NCBI RefSeq assembly: GCF_002264395.1
Contig: NZ_NFVA01000030.1
Location: 1-64,000 of the forward strand
DNA: 64,000 bases
Source: Paenibacillus sp. VTT E-133291
GTDB taxonomy: Bacteria; Bacillota; Bacilli; Paenibacillales; Paenibacillaceae
Reading direction: 5' to 3'
The first letter of the stretch is position 1; the number at the start of each line of letters is the position of its first letter. The translations under genes and the position numbers were made by a program. The notes beneath the pieces were generated by a model that saw only the letters and a list, made by a program, of their open reading frames with translations, did no database searches and was not told the DNA's origin. This document shows positions 55,206-64,000 of this stretch, piece after piece.

Positions 55206-55268
55206 AGTGTGATCTCTCCTTCATATCTTCGAAATTGTAAATTTAACAAGACTATGTATTTGTCCAGT

Positions 55269-55925
55269 TCAAAATTGCTCCGTTCTAACAAGTCCCAGCC
55301 GTTTTCCCTCCACGATAGCTTCGGATCTGGAGTGTACACTCAGCTTCTCAAAGATTCTCGTCAAGTTATACTCCACAGTTCTTTGTGACATTAAAAGTTT
55401 GCTGGCTATGTCTTTGTTGCTTTTTCCACTGGCAACTTCTTGGAGTATCTCTTGTTCTTTTTGATTAATAGATACTTCTTCAATGAACTGATTATCCCGG
55501 TTACTGGATATCTTGATATCACTTCTGCGCAGCTGCTTTAGTAAAGATACTGGAATGACAGCCTCATTTCTTAGTGCACAACGAATGATATTTAACAACT
55601 GTTCTCTGGAAGCTGTCTTAGAGATAAATCCTGTAACCCCTGACTCTATCAACAGGTTATAATGCGCACTGATTTCATATCCGGTATATATCACTACTTT
55701 AGATTCGGGATCACGCTGAACGGCTCTTTTGGTGAATTCGAGTCCGCTAATGGTAGGCATATTAAGATCGCATAATATCACATCAAATCCTTGCTGCTCC
55801 AGCCTATCGAAAGCTTCCATTGCTGACAAAACAAAGGTTACCTCCATATCAGCATCCTGCTCAATCATGTTTTTGGTTCCTTCTCCAACTGAAGGATGAT
55901 CGTCAACCAACAAGATACGTATCAT
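55269..55925 (-). CDS. NarL/LuxR-type response regulator, ComA-like
   Basis: The 218-residue receiver plus LuxR-type HTH protein has ILLVDDHPSVGEG, Asp in VILCDLNMPTISG and Lys in FISKTAS. The HTH is VASGKSNKDIASKLLMSQRTVEYNLTRIFEKLSVHSR. It is encoded just after its kinase with a 23-bp overlap. The pair resembles ComP/ComA in architecture. ATG at 55925 is 8 bases after GGAGG. Confidence 0.9.
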   Translation of the reverse strand: MIRILLVDDHPSVGEGTKNMIEQDADMEVTFVLSAMEAFDRLEQQGFDVILCDLNMPTISGLEFTKRAVQRDPESKVVIYTGYEISAHYNLLIESGVTGFISKTASREQLLNIIRCALRNEAVIPVSLLKQLRRSDIKISSNRDNQFIEEVSINQKEQEILQEVASGKSNKDIASKLLMSQRTVEYNLTRIFEKLSVHSRSEAIVEGKRLGLVRTEQF

Positions 55926-58290
55926 CGTCATCGCCTCCTCTATTTTTCTCCTCTACAAGTGTCATTGTCGGTAAATAAATAGTAACCTCCAACCCTTTAC
56001 CCTTCTCCGAGTTAAACTTACATTCTCCTTCTAAACTCGCTACACGCTCTTTGATACCGGACAAGCCCATATGATGAAATGATTCTTTAATATCTCCGAT
56101 ATTCATTCCTACTCCATCATCCTTGTAACGGAAATAGAGCTGCTCTTTCTGTTCCAGTTCAATCTCAATCTGATTTGCCTTGGCGTGCTTCCCGGCATTT
56201 CTCAGAAGTTCCTGCACAATTCGATAAAGAGCTATCACCAATTCATCACTTAACTCGCCTATCGGATTTGATGTAAAGCTAATAAAATAATTGGACTGCA
56301 GCTGAGCATACTCAAATAAAATTTCCAGCGCCTTCACAATCCCAGCTTCCCTAAGAAGCGGAGGACGCAGTTCATTGCAAGTCTCCCGGATCTGATAGAT
56401 AACATCCAACAGCCCCTCTTTGATCTGAAGCAGCTCCGGTAAGATTTCTTTTGAAATGTCGTGATCGGAGATCAGCGTTTCTAGCCTACGAAGCCAAATA
56501 AGTTGATCTTGAAGGGCAGAATCGTGTAAATCTGCCGCCAGCTTTCTTCGCTCATTCTCTGACAAGTTAAAAATCAGGCGCAGAACCCAGGGTGACCCAT
56601 GTTGCTCTTTTTTCATTTCAACTTCAAGGTCTTCAATCAGACCTTCAATCAGATATAAATTCTCATAGACGATGCTTGCATAGTTTGCGATGGTATTTAA
56701 CCAATTTAGCTCATCCCTATTCGTCTTGATATGATTCTTCTTATGATCGATCCATAGGAGATGAACACTCTTTTTATGGCGACCTATCACTAGTAGGATC
56801 CCTTGCTGGAGTTGAATGACCTCCCCTACTTTAAGAACAGGGTATTGTGATACAAATTGTATATAGATGTCTTGGCCAGAATCATCCACGATTGGCTCGA
56901 GACTATGCAAATTCTCATCCTCATCTATCTCAAAAAAAGCCAACCGATTAACCGGTAAAATCTCATTGATCTCCTTGTTGAGTGCAGCTTCCAAATCAGA
57001 TACCTTCATAACCTTTGAGATTTGCTTAGAGAATCGTTCCAAACTCCCTTGATAATGATGAAGTTCATGGACCAGCTTAGGCCGGAAATAATGATCTATT
57101 TTCTCCTTAAAAAATAAGAAAGTCGTAATCGATAAATACACCACCAAAAACATCTGAACCCATTTGATCCAATCATATTCCGGCCTACTCTGAATGATCG
57201 CCAGGACTACCACAATGATCAGCGCCGGAATGAAAGCAATGAACAGATCATATTTGAATCGACTAAAAGCGAAATCAATATCAAATAGCTGTTTAGCAGT
57301 GAGCAGATAAAAATAGGTAACTGGCATTAAAAACAAGAAAATCGTAGTGATTTCGTAAGGAATCAAGTCGATCCCAAAAGCTATCGGCACAGCTGAAAGA
57401 AAAATAAATGGTGTAAACGCAAGGATTTGTCCGGTTAGCATAATTTTAAGCATCGATTTAAGTGCTGTGCTCCGATAATTGATGTATACATAGAGCAGCT
57501 TAAATATGCTGTATAGGATGCCTACAACAAAAAAACCAATAATAATTAGACGCATAAAGGAATATAAGGCTCTATCCCAGGAGTAAATAACTAAACTAAA
57601 GCTTGAAACCATAACAAGTAAAATGACGAATCCGTAGGATGTCTTGATAAGAAAATTAGAAAGAAATAGAACATTAAATCCTTTCAGATGTACTTGGACA
57701 AAGTGGATAAACACCAGCGGGATTAAAGGTAGTAAGCCACTCATAGTAATTCTACCGATGAGATCTGATCTGCTTGAGGCATATCCGGCGAAGTACGTCA
57801 CTCCCACCAATAAAAAGAACAAAATCAGCAGTTCAGCTGCGCGTTCTCCATTTTTTCTACGGTATAAAAGAAGACTTAACACCATCAAAAAAACAAAGGT
57901 TGCTCCAGGTACTACAAGCTGTGTGAACGTATGATATACCGACAATTTATTCTTGATATCATAATGTTCTGCGATCAGGATACCCTCTTTAGAAATACGG
58001 AGGAGATCAATGGATTGAACTTGCGTGAGATTTCCGTATCTCACCGGTCCATCCACTTTTTCAATCGGTGTTCCATTAACCGCTACTAAAATATCCCCTT
58101 CCCGTAAATTCTGCTTATAGCCCTCACTGGAAACGTCGACCTCTGCGATATAATATTGTCCTTGTTCATTCTGCTCCAGGCCAACTTCAAGTAAGATATT
58201 GGAGTGAATGATTCCCACAAAATGAATGATAAGAAAGGCAAAAACGCATAGTAACCCTGATATGAAAAAATAACGGAGTTTCATTCTCAT
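55903..58290 (-). CDS. ComP-like sensor histidine kinase
   Basis: The 795-residue protein has a TM segment at about 7-25, an extracellular PDZ-like stretch (GYKQNLREGDILVAVNGTPIEKV) and six to eight further TM helices up to about residue 385. A GAF-like linker and a HisKA_3 kinase follow, with phospho-His in LAADLHDSALQDQLIWLRRLE and an ATPase with RNAGKHAKAN and GVGMNIGDIKES. In ComP this topology receives a modified peptide. No ComQ or ComX-like gene is visible nearby. ATG 58290 follows GGGGG. Confidence 0.85.
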   Translation of the reverse strand: MRMKLRYFFISGLLCVFAFLIIHFVGIIHSNILLEVGLEQNEQGQYYIAEVDVSSEGYKQNLREGDILVAVNGTPIEKVDGPVRYGNLTQVQSIDLLRISKEGILIAEHYDIKNKLSVYHTFTQLVVPGATFVFLMVLSLLLYRRKNGERAAELLILFFLLVGVTYFAGYASSRSDLIGRITMSGLLPLIPLVFIHFVQVHLKGFNVLFLSNFLIKTSYGFVILLVMVSSFSLVIYSWDRALYSFMRLIIIGFFVVGILYSIFKLLYVYINYRSTALKSMLKIMLTGQILAFTPFIFLSAVPIAFGIDLIPYEITTIFLFLMPVTYFYLLTAKQLFDIDFAFSRFKYDLFIAFIPALIIVVVLAIIQSRPEYDWIKWVQMFLVVYLSITTFLFFKEKIDHYFRPKLVHELHHYQGSLERFSKQISKVMKVSDLEAALNKEINEILPVNRLAFFEIDEDENLHSLEPIVDDSGQDIYIQFVSQYPVLKVGEVIQLQQGILLVIGRHKKSVHLLWIDHKKNHIKTNRDELNWLNTIANYASIVYENLYLIEGLIEDLEVEMKKEQHGSPWVLRLIFNLSENERRKLAADLHDSALQDQLIWLRRLETLISDHDISKEILPELLQIKEGLLDVIYQIRETCNELRPPLLREAGIVKALEILFEYAQLQSNYFISFTSNPIGELSDELVIALYRIVQELLRNAGKHAKANQIEIELEQKEQLYFRYKDDGVGMNIGDIKESFHHMGLSGIKERVASLEGECKFNSEKGKGLEVTIYLPTMTLVEEKNRGGDDDDTYLVG

Positions 58291-58425
58291 TTGAATCCCC
58301 CGGAAGAACAAAATTATACATATTTGTAATTCAGATCATGTATCCTCTACTATCTTAAATGAATTCAATAGGGAATAATATACTTTTATGCATGATATTC
58401 CTTCATTTATAAACGAACGCAAGAG

Positions 58426-59235
58426 TTATTGCGCTAAACTGATCGGCTGCCGTTTAATCCTGAGGTTTCGATTCAGAATCCAAACTGCTACAGCACCATA
58501 TAAAATTACCGGGACCCAACCACTCTCTCCAGCTACATACTCTAGCATCGGTGATGAACTCGAAGTAACATTGCGCAACACACTATCTATAGCATTATTA
58601 GTTCCATGTAAAAGCACTGCCGGCCATATACTGCCAGAGGTCAGACGCAGTTCATTAATAATAATTCCCGCAAATACAACGGATAAAGTGAACAGGGTCA
58701 ACACAAGCCAGCGGTTCCCTGAAGAATGATAGGCACGTGGGCCAAGAATCGCGGGATAATGCCATATTGCCCAGATAAAACCCATTGTGATACTGGAACT
58801 AACTCTTCCCATCCATTGAAAGCGCGGAAGCAGCCAGCCCCTCCATCCTATTTCTTCCCCCAATGCAGATAGCGAACCCAGAACAATATAAACGACCAAA
58901 TATATAGCCGTCTTGATCCATGAATCTGGAGGATTCAAGCTTGATGCCCATCCTGTCCAATAGACAGCATAACCCGCTCCCAGTGAAATTAAGGGAATAA
59001 CCAAAGCCAATATGTATTCTTTCCCACCTCTAAACCTGAAACCTAACCTTCTCCAGCCCTCAGCACGATAACCATCGCGTACAATCAAGAACATCATGAG
59101 AAATACTGTGAGCAACGGGGTAAAACCGTACAGACCTTGTGCTGATTCTGGGAGTAGCAGCATCCCAAGTGCCATTGCCCACACCATAATAATAAATAGA
59201 AGAGATTGTTTCTTTTCAGAGAGCAATATTCTCAC
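58426..59235 (-). CDS. CPBP-family intramembrane metalloprotease
   Basis: The 269-residue polytopic protein has the CPBP/Abi motifs EEIGWRGWLLPRF (Glu-Glu), WAIWHYPAIL (His) and the fourth-motif His in LLHGTNNAI. Related proteins process prenylated proteins or confer bacteriocin immunity; the role is unknown. Start is GTG at 59235; a TTG at 59226 is also possible since no Shine-Dalgarno is ideally spaced. Confidence 0.85.
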   Translation of the reverse strand: MRILLSEKKQSLLFIIMVWAMALGMLLLPESAQGLYGFTPLLTVFLMMFLIVRDGYRAEGWRRLGFRFRGGKEYILALVIPLISLGAGYAVYWTGWASSLNPPDSWIKTAIYLVVYIVLGSLSALGEEIGWRGWLLPRFQWMGRVSSSITMGFIWAIWHYPAILGPRAYHSSGNRWLVLTLFTLSVVFAGIIINELRLTSGSIWPAVLLHGTNNAIDSVLRNVTSSSSPMLEYVAGESGWVPVILYGAVAVWILNRNLRIKRQPISLAQ

Positions 59236-59427
59236 CTACCTTTTTATAATTAAACGCCTGTTTTTCCTATATAATCCAATTCTACAATAGAAGCCAGGTC
59301 ATTTCACCGAAAATAACTGCCGTTAAACCCGCAAGTCTTTTGCGGTGGTGCACCTCAACACCTCCTCATCTGGCATAAAACTCAAACTACCTTCTCATAC
59401 TATGGGGAGAATATGGAGGTGAATGTC

Positions 59428-59598
59428 ATGCCAAAAAATAACGCCAGTCCCAAAGGTGAACCAGGCAAACATCAACCAAGTAAGAAAAACAATGCACAGA
59501 ATAACAATAACTTTAATGAAGCGGCTCAGATGGTTAACATCGATAAAGCTGCCGATTATGTTCCCAGCTTAAACGGTGTTTCCAAAACCGACGTCTAA
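59428..59598 (+). CDS. Small Asn/Lys-rich hydrophilic protein
   Basis: The 56-residue protein is rich in Asn, Lys and Gln in its first half, then has a helix-like NEAAQMVNIDKAADYVPSL. ATG at 59428 is 7 bases after GGAGG; an ATG at 59413 is possible. No transmembrane segment. It may be a spore or sporulation-related small protein, but I do not recognise a family. A terminator follows. Confidence 0.6.
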   Translation: MPKNNASPKGEPGKHQPSKKNNAQNNNNFNEAAQMVNIDKAADYVPSLNGVSKTDV

Positions 59599-59615
59599 AC
59601 CGCACTGTTAAACAA

Positions 59616-59650
59616 AAAAACACTCCTCAGAACATTCTGAAGGAGTGTTT
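59616..59650 (+). terminator. Intrinsic terminator of the small Asn-rich gene
   Basis: AAACACTCCT pairs with AGGAGTGTTT around TCAGAACATTCTGA; A and T tracts flank it. Confidence 0.7.
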
Positions 59651-59661
59651 CATTTCAAAGA

Positions 59662-60085
59662 TTATATGCGATACGTTAAGCCTACTACACCGTTACTGTA
59701 AGCTTTTGAGTCCACAAGATGAAGTGGGACTTGATTCGTGATCTCGTCAAAAAGACGCATTCTAGAGCCAACGACTACGGGACAGATATTAAGCCTAAGC
59801 TCATTTAACAATCCATTTTGTAATAGGGATCTGACTAATTTCGGACTACCAGGGACCTGAATGTTCTTTTCAGGCTGTTTGCTTTAGCTTCATTATCTCC
59901 TCGAAGAGATTGCCCTTGATCAGGCTTGCAGGTTGCCATTCGAGCATGTTCCTCCGTAATTGTACTGGGGACCAGATATTTGTCAGAATGGTTCAGGAAT
60001 CTTGCCATGGGTAAAAATCGTCACCCTAATCCTGCTAGAATCTTTCTAGATGAATTTTCTGCATCTTGTTCATGATAATCTACAG
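59662..60085 (-). pseudogene. Frameshifted dihydrofolate reductase-family (RibD C-terminal) remnant
   Basis: The three minus-strand frames together show ARFLNHSDKYLVPSTITEEH, then SLIKGNLFEEIMKLKQ, then NIQVPGSPKLVRSLLQNG, then LRLNICPVVVGSRMRLFDE. These are consecutive parts of a RibD_C protein (YyaP/YwjB type). At least two frame changes and a stop codon interrupt it. It ends at TAA 59662; the 5' boundary is approximate. Confidence 0.7.
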
Positions 60086-60154
60086 GCACACTCATCACTC
60101 CTTGTACCAGAAATGAGTACTTAACACTCGATCCGCAATATAAGACATTCTTGA

Positions 60155-61153
60155 TTATTTCAAGTTTTCTAACTCGACGGTCACTTTTTCAATCAGATTC
60201 ACGAAGGAAGCCAGTTCTTGAGAGCCCTTCACCTGATCTCTGGAATATATGGAATTGTGTTCTGATTCTTTTTTCACCTTGGACAGTGTGGAGTTGATAT
60301 TATTCAGCTTCTCATCAATCGTTCCTATTGAATCTTTAGAGCGGCGAGCTAACTTGCGTACTTCATTCGCGACGACTTCGAAACCTCTTCCGTACTCCCC
60401 TGCTCTTGCTGCTTCAATGGCTGCGTTTAAGCCCAAAAGATGTGTATGATCAGCCACTTCCCTAATCATTGTACCCACTTGATGAATAGACTCTACCTCT
60501 TTGTCGAGATATAACACAGTTTGATGTGTTTTCTCTTGATAATCAGCATTCTTACTAGCTAATTCCTCGATGGATTCACTGCTATCTTTCAGTTGAACCA
60601 TTAAGGATACTAATTCTTGAACCGCAGAACTAACACCTGTAAGCAAGTGGTTTTGCTTTTCCAATAAATTTTCTATTTTTGCTTTTTCATCGACTTCGTA
60701 GGCTTCAAGAACCAACTGTGAATCCAGATTAAACATCTTGGTTAATGCATGTATGACGGGTTTCCAATCAGTCGGTAATATCCGTTCAAAATAAGCTGTA
60801 GCCAGATCTAAATATAATATGTAAGTACCCAAATACCAATTCGTTGTCAGACCAATACGCGAGTGAATTTTACCTATAAGCAGGCGTCTTTCAATAAATG
60901 CTTCATCAATCACACCCGAGGCCATGGATAAAAAATACCACTGCTGCGTTTCCTTCAATCGATCAAGTGTACTGTGCTGTTCAATGATATGGAGTAGCTC
61001 AGGCTCCTCTATCATCTGCTTATACAATTCATCTACAAGGGAGCTTACGATTTGCTTGAATTCTTTTTCCTTCCCTTTCAATACATTTAAATCAGCCTCA
61101 GTAATCCCAATATAGCTAATTTGCTGTTGTCGCTCTAAACTAAGATTGATCAT
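60155..61153 (-). CDS. Globin-coupled sensor, HemAT-like transducer
   Basis: The 332-residue protein has an N-terminal globin domain (about 5-170) with a proximal His97 in [11 protein letters not shown] compact methyl-accepting signalling domain follows, with the hairpin tip [35 protein letters not shown]. It lacks transmembrane helices, as HemAT does. It is shorter than B. subtilis HemAT (about 430), so the signalling bundle is reduced. It likely senses O2 or NO for aerotaxis. ATG follows AGAGGGAAG with wide spacing. Confidence 0.85.
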   Translation of the reverse strand: MINLSLERQQQISYIGITEADLNVLKGKEKEFKQIVSSLVDELYKQMIEEPELLHIIEQHSTLDRLKETQQWYFLSMASGVIDEAFIERRLLIGKIHSRIGLTTNWYLGTYILYLDLATAYFERILPTDWKPVIHALTKMFNLDSQLVLEAYEVDEKAKIENLLEKQNHLLTGVSSAVQELVSLMVQLKDSSESIEELASKNADYQEKTHQTVLYLDKEVESIHQVGTMIREVADHTHLLGLNAAIEAARAGEYGRGFEVVANEVRKLARRSKDSIGTIDEKLNNINSTLSKVKKESEHNSIYSRDQVKGSQELASFVNLIEKVTVELENLK

Positions 61154-61338
61154 AATTTGGTCAACTTCCCTCTCATTTTGTTTATATAATGATCATCACA
61201 TCTTCCATGCCATCCCCTATGGCATCTATTTATCTTGATAATAAAGGTATTATTTTTATAAATTTTAACACTTTATTTACTTAAATAGTTTATTAATTTT
61301 ACAAACTTTGCATTTCGTAGCATTATTCTTAGATCACA

Positions 61339-61375
61339 TAAAAAAGAGGAGCTCCTGTAAAGGAAGCCCCTCTTA
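61339..61375 (-). terminator. Intrinsic terminator of the copA unit
   Basis: AAGAGGGGCT pairs with AGCTCCTCTT on the minus strand, with six T residues following. Confidence 0.8.
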
Positions 61376-61386
61376 ACATTATAACC

Positions 61387-62013
61387 TTACCCTACAGCAA
61401 CAACTTGTTGCAGCAATTCTATCGTCATCCGGTCAATGAATTTCCTGAATTTCTCTTTGCCTTTAGCGTTGGCCTTATAGTAGTTAATCAATAATAAAAT
61501 TACTGGAATGATTTGATCTTCACTTAGCCCTGACCTAAGGGATTGTGCAATCGAAGTTTTAAGCCCTTTCGGTTCTCCTCCAACAAAAATCTCATAGGTA
61601 TTACGCATTTTGACAACGCTAATGTCTTTCAGCAAAGGCTCACTAGTACCGAGTGCACAGCCCGCATAACCAATCTTCAGTGGCATAGGTGTTTCAATCC
61701 CTGCTATGGACTGATTTAATTTCTGTGCAACTGCCAGACCTGCTTCCTCAGCCCCTCTGCAGAAATTACAGGCAATCAGGCTTTTCGTGACAAAACCAGC
61801 TGAATATACTTCCAAGCCTAGAAGCTCAAGTTGTTCTACGATCTCTTCACGCTGTTCCAGAGGAACCTCCAAATAAAGCTGTTTAAAAGATGTCATTTCA
61901 ATTTTTGCATTCGTCCCTAGAATAGCTCCTATTGTAGCAAGCTGCGCTGGCGTCAACAGACTTCCCCCCACTTGAATTGGAGGCGCAATTGCAATTTTCG
62001 TGATCTCTCCCAT
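61387..62013 (-). CDS. Nitrite/sulfite reductase ferredoxin-like half domain protein
   Basis: The 208-residue protein resembles one half of the siroheme-[4Fe-4S] reductase fold: LTPAQLATIGAIL, ACNFCRGAEEAGLAVAQKLNQ, then PLKIGYAGCALGTSEPLLKDISVV, the counterpart of SGCPNSC. The second cysteine of that motif is missing, so a normal siroheme-cluster site is doubtful. It lies directly after copA, with the copA stop next to an alternative start at 62040. I chose ATG 62013, which follows GGAGACGGAGATC. Copper-linked role is inferred only from position. Confidence 0.6.
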   Translation of the reverse strand: MGEITKIAIAPPIQVGGSLLTPAQLATIGAILGTNAKIEMTSFKQLYLEVPLEQREEIVEQLELLGLEVYSAGFVTKSLIACNFCRGAEEAGLAVAQKLNQSIAGIETPMPLKIGYAGCALGTSEPLLKDISVVKMRNTYEIFVGGEPKGLKTSIAQSLRSGLSEDQIIPVILLLINYYKANAKGKEKFRKFIDRMTIELLQQVVAVG

Positions 62014-62040
62014 GATCTCCGTCTCCATTCCTCTAACCAT

Positions 62041-64000
62041 TTAGTTACGGATCTTCACACGTTGCAGACGTAGTGCATTAAGAACAACGGAAACCGAACT
62101 GAGAGCCATTGCCGCACCCGCTACCCATGGAGCCAAGAAACCAAGTGCTGCAATTGGGATGCCAAGTGAGTTGTAGCCAAGTGCCCAGAATAGATTTTGT
62201 TTAATATTAGTCATCGTTTTACGGCTCATGTAGATGGCATCAGGAATACTGGATAGATCGCCTCGCATTAAAGTAACATCCGCTGCTTCCATAGCCACAT
62301 CCGTACCGGTACCGATAGCCATCCCAATATCTGCAGTTGCAAGGGCTGGAGCATCATTAATGCCATCGCCAACCATAGCTACTATCTTTCCTTGCGCTTG
62401 TAATTTTTTCACTTCCTCCGCTTTTCCTTCTGGAAGCACCTCAGCGCGTACATGATCAATGCCAACTTGAGCTGCGATGGCCTTTGCCGTACGTTCATTA
62501 TCTCCGGTAATCATGATGACCTGGATGCCCATTCCTTTCAAGCGACTGACAGCAGCCTGAGAGGTTTCTTTGATGGTGTCCGCAACAGCTACCATACCCA
62601 CGTACCCTTTATTTATAGCCACAAGCATTGCTGTTTTACCGGATTCTTCTAAAGTAGACATGATGTTATAAGCATGACTTGCCTCTACGCCGTATTTGTC
62701 CATGAGACGCCGAGTACCAATTAACAGCTCCTTGCCTTCCACGACAGCCTTAATCCCATACCCCGGTATCGCTTCAAAAGAGTCTGTCGCTGGCATTTCA
62801 ATATTTCTTTCCAAGATGCCTGCGACAATAGCTTCTGCCAGTGGATGTTCTGAATTCTTCTCAGCTGCACCCACCAGTCTAAGAAATTCTGTCTCATTAC
62901 CTTCGACCAAAATATCGGTAAGCTCGGGTTTCCCCTTTGTTACTGTACCTGTTTTATCTAAGATGATCGTGTCAATTTTATGTGTTTGCTCTAAATGCTC
63001 TCCGCCTTTGAACAGGATTCCCAGTTCAGCTGCACGTCCGGAACCAGCCATAATGGAGGTTGGTGTAGCCAGACCCAAGGCACAAGGGCAAGCGATAACT
63101 AGAATGGCGATTGCTTTTTCCAGAGCTCCTGCAAAATCACCCGGTGTTACGATGAAGTACCACACCAAGAATGCAATAACGGCAATCCCAACAACAATAG
63201 GAACAAAAATACCGGAGATAACATCTGCGACCCGTTGAATAGGAGCTTTCGAACCTTGCGCTTCTTCTACTACTTTAATAATCTGCGCAAGAGCGGTTTC
63301 TTTCCCTACTTTTGTGGCCTTAATTCGAAGCATACCGTTTTTATTAATCGTCGCTCCAATGACGGAATCTCCGGCTTTCTTTTCCACAGGAAGGCTTTCC
63401 CCTGTCAGCATGGATTCATCTACCGACGAGATCCCTTCCAGCACTTCACCATCTACAGGTACTTTATTCCCTGGACGAACAAGTACTATATCACCAGTAA
63501 TAACTTCCTCTACAGGGATGCTTAATTCTTCACCGTCACGGACAACTAAAGCTGTCTTGGCTTGCAGTCCCATCAAGGATTTAATAGCTTCAGATGTCCG
63601 TCCTTTTGCCAAGGATTCGAACAATTTTCCCATTAGAACCAGGGTAATCAATACTGCACTCGTCTCATAATACATTTCTGGTCCATGATGCGCGCTCCCA
63701 CCATTTACAGCCCAAACTATGGTTAGGTACAAGCTGTAAAAAAACGCCGCCGAGGTCCCAAGGGAAACTAGAACGTCCATGTTCGCACTGCCGTTACGTA
63801 TTGCTTTATAAGCACCGATGTAAAATTGTTTACCAATATAAAATTGAACTGGTGTTGCCAAAATCAATTGGAACCATGGATTCATAAAAAGATCAGGCAG
63901 CCAAATCCACGAAGTAAACGAAAAGTGGCTCACCATAGCCCACAGTAATGGAAAGGATAGAATCGCGGAGATTAGAAGCTTGCGTTTTTGCTTGGTTAAA
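62041..64000 (-). CDS. copA: Copper-translocating P-type ATPase, 5' end beyond the window
   Basis: The frame stays open to the right edge, so the N-terminal metal-binding domains are not visible. The part in view has [16 protein letters not shown], the CPC metal motif in [40 protein letters not shown] and [20 protein letters not shown] motif in the sixth helix marks the P1B-1 Cu(I) or Ag(I) exporters. The half reductase-like gene lies downstream. The start codon is not in the window. Confidence 0.9.
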   Translation of the reverse strand, partial: LTKQKRKLLISAILSFPLLWAMVSHFSFTSWIWLPDLFMNPWFQLILATPVQFYIGKQFYIGAYKAIRNGSANMDVLVSLGTSAAFFYSLYLTIVWAVNGGSAHHGPEMYYETSAVLITLVLMGKLFESLAKGRTSEAIKSLMGLQAKTALVVRDGEELSIPVEEVITGDIVLVRPGNKVPVDGEVLEGISSVDESMLTGESLPVEKKAGDSVIGATINKNGMLRIKATKVGKETALAQIIKVVEEAQGSKAPIQRVADVISGIFVPIVVGIAVIAFLVWYFIVTPGDFAGALEKAIAILVIACPCALGLATPTSIMAGSGRAAELGILFKGGEHLEQTHKIDTIILDKTGTVTKGKPELTDILVEGNETEFLRLVGAAEKNSEHPLAEAIVAGILERNIEMPATDSFEAIPGYGIKAVVEGKELLIGTRRLMDKYGVEASHAYNIMSTLEESGKTAMLVAINKGYVGMVAVADTIKETSQAAVSRLKGMGIQVIMITGDNERTAKAIAAQVGIDHVRAEVLPEGKAEEVKKLQAQGKIVAMVGDGINDAPALATADIGMAIGTGTDVAMEAADVTLMRGDLSSIPDAIYMSRKTMTNIKQNLFWALGYNSLGIPIAALGFLAPWVAGAAMALSSVSVVLNALRLQRVKIRN

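Overview
The window looks like a chromosomal segment of a low-to-moderate GC, endospore-former-type Firmicute, most probably Paenibacillus. This is an inference from gene content: a xylA/xylR pair, T-box leaders, an AroA with an N-terminal chorismate mutase, a copper-amine-oxidase-type stalk protein, ComP/ComA-like signalling, strong AGGAGG ribosome binding sites and many GTG/TTG starts. I see no rRNA, tRNA, CRISPR array, intact insertion sequence or prophage.

Layout. 1-3.6 kb: a truncated 65-bp tandem repeat, xylA and the divergent ROK regulator xylR. 3.7-9.2 kb: glutaredoxin and thioredoxin reductase, a P1B-4 (PfeT-type) metal ATPase with a complex control region, a frameshifted aroB fragment, and a GC-rich gene that looks like a catalytically dead PEP-utilising barrel. 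9.3-20 kb: metY, deoC, a STAS-like/KASIII-like pair, a prohibitin-family protein, a lipoprotein, an Rrf2-LLM monooxygenase pair, a SulP transporter and aroA behind a T-box. 20.4-28.9 kb: glutathione peroxidase, then an eight-gene sulfonate-type operon. That operon has an ABC ATPase, two permeases and a binding protein, interleaved with two paralogous pairs of AprA-like flavoprotein and AprB-like ferredoxin, behind a leader with an intrinsic terminator. 28.9-33.1 kb: an ArsB/NhaD-type permease, a PQQ-like propeller gene broken by a nonsense codon, and an LLM oxidoreductase with a palindromic operator. 33.1-35 kb: a palindrome array beside a two-gene locus encoding a TIR-like protein and a small Ser-rich protein. 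35-41.5 kb: an SH3-amidase, an osmoprotectant ABC transporter, a GntR-RCK_C (BusR-like) regulator and mntH. 41.5-47.5 kb: glnS behind a glutamine T-box, a methyltransferase-TPR protein, a stalk-domain protein and an oxalate-decarboxylase-like bicupin. 47.5-50.3 kb: arsR-arsB-arsC and a GNAT enzyme. 50.4-54.7 kb: a two-component system with a fused ABC transporter, then a tiny membrane protein. 54.7-64 kb: DinB-like, ComA/ComP-like, CPBP protease, a small Asn-rich protein, a dihydrofolate-reductase-family pseudogene, a globin-coupled sensor, a half nitrite/sulfite reductase and copA running off the right edge.

Most genes are on the minus strand. Recurring themes are metal homeostasis (pfeT, mntH, copA, ars), sulfur assimilation (metY, the sulfonate operon), osmotic control (opu with the RCK_C repressor) and redox defence (Trx/Grx/GPx). 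The best candidates for undescribed biology are the TIR-like/small-protein locus, the duplicated AprAB-like sulfonate operon, the BusR-like regulator with inverted arms around the opu promoter, and the KASIII-like enzyme that lacks two triad residues. All functional calls rest on reading the translated sequence by eye; no database search was run.
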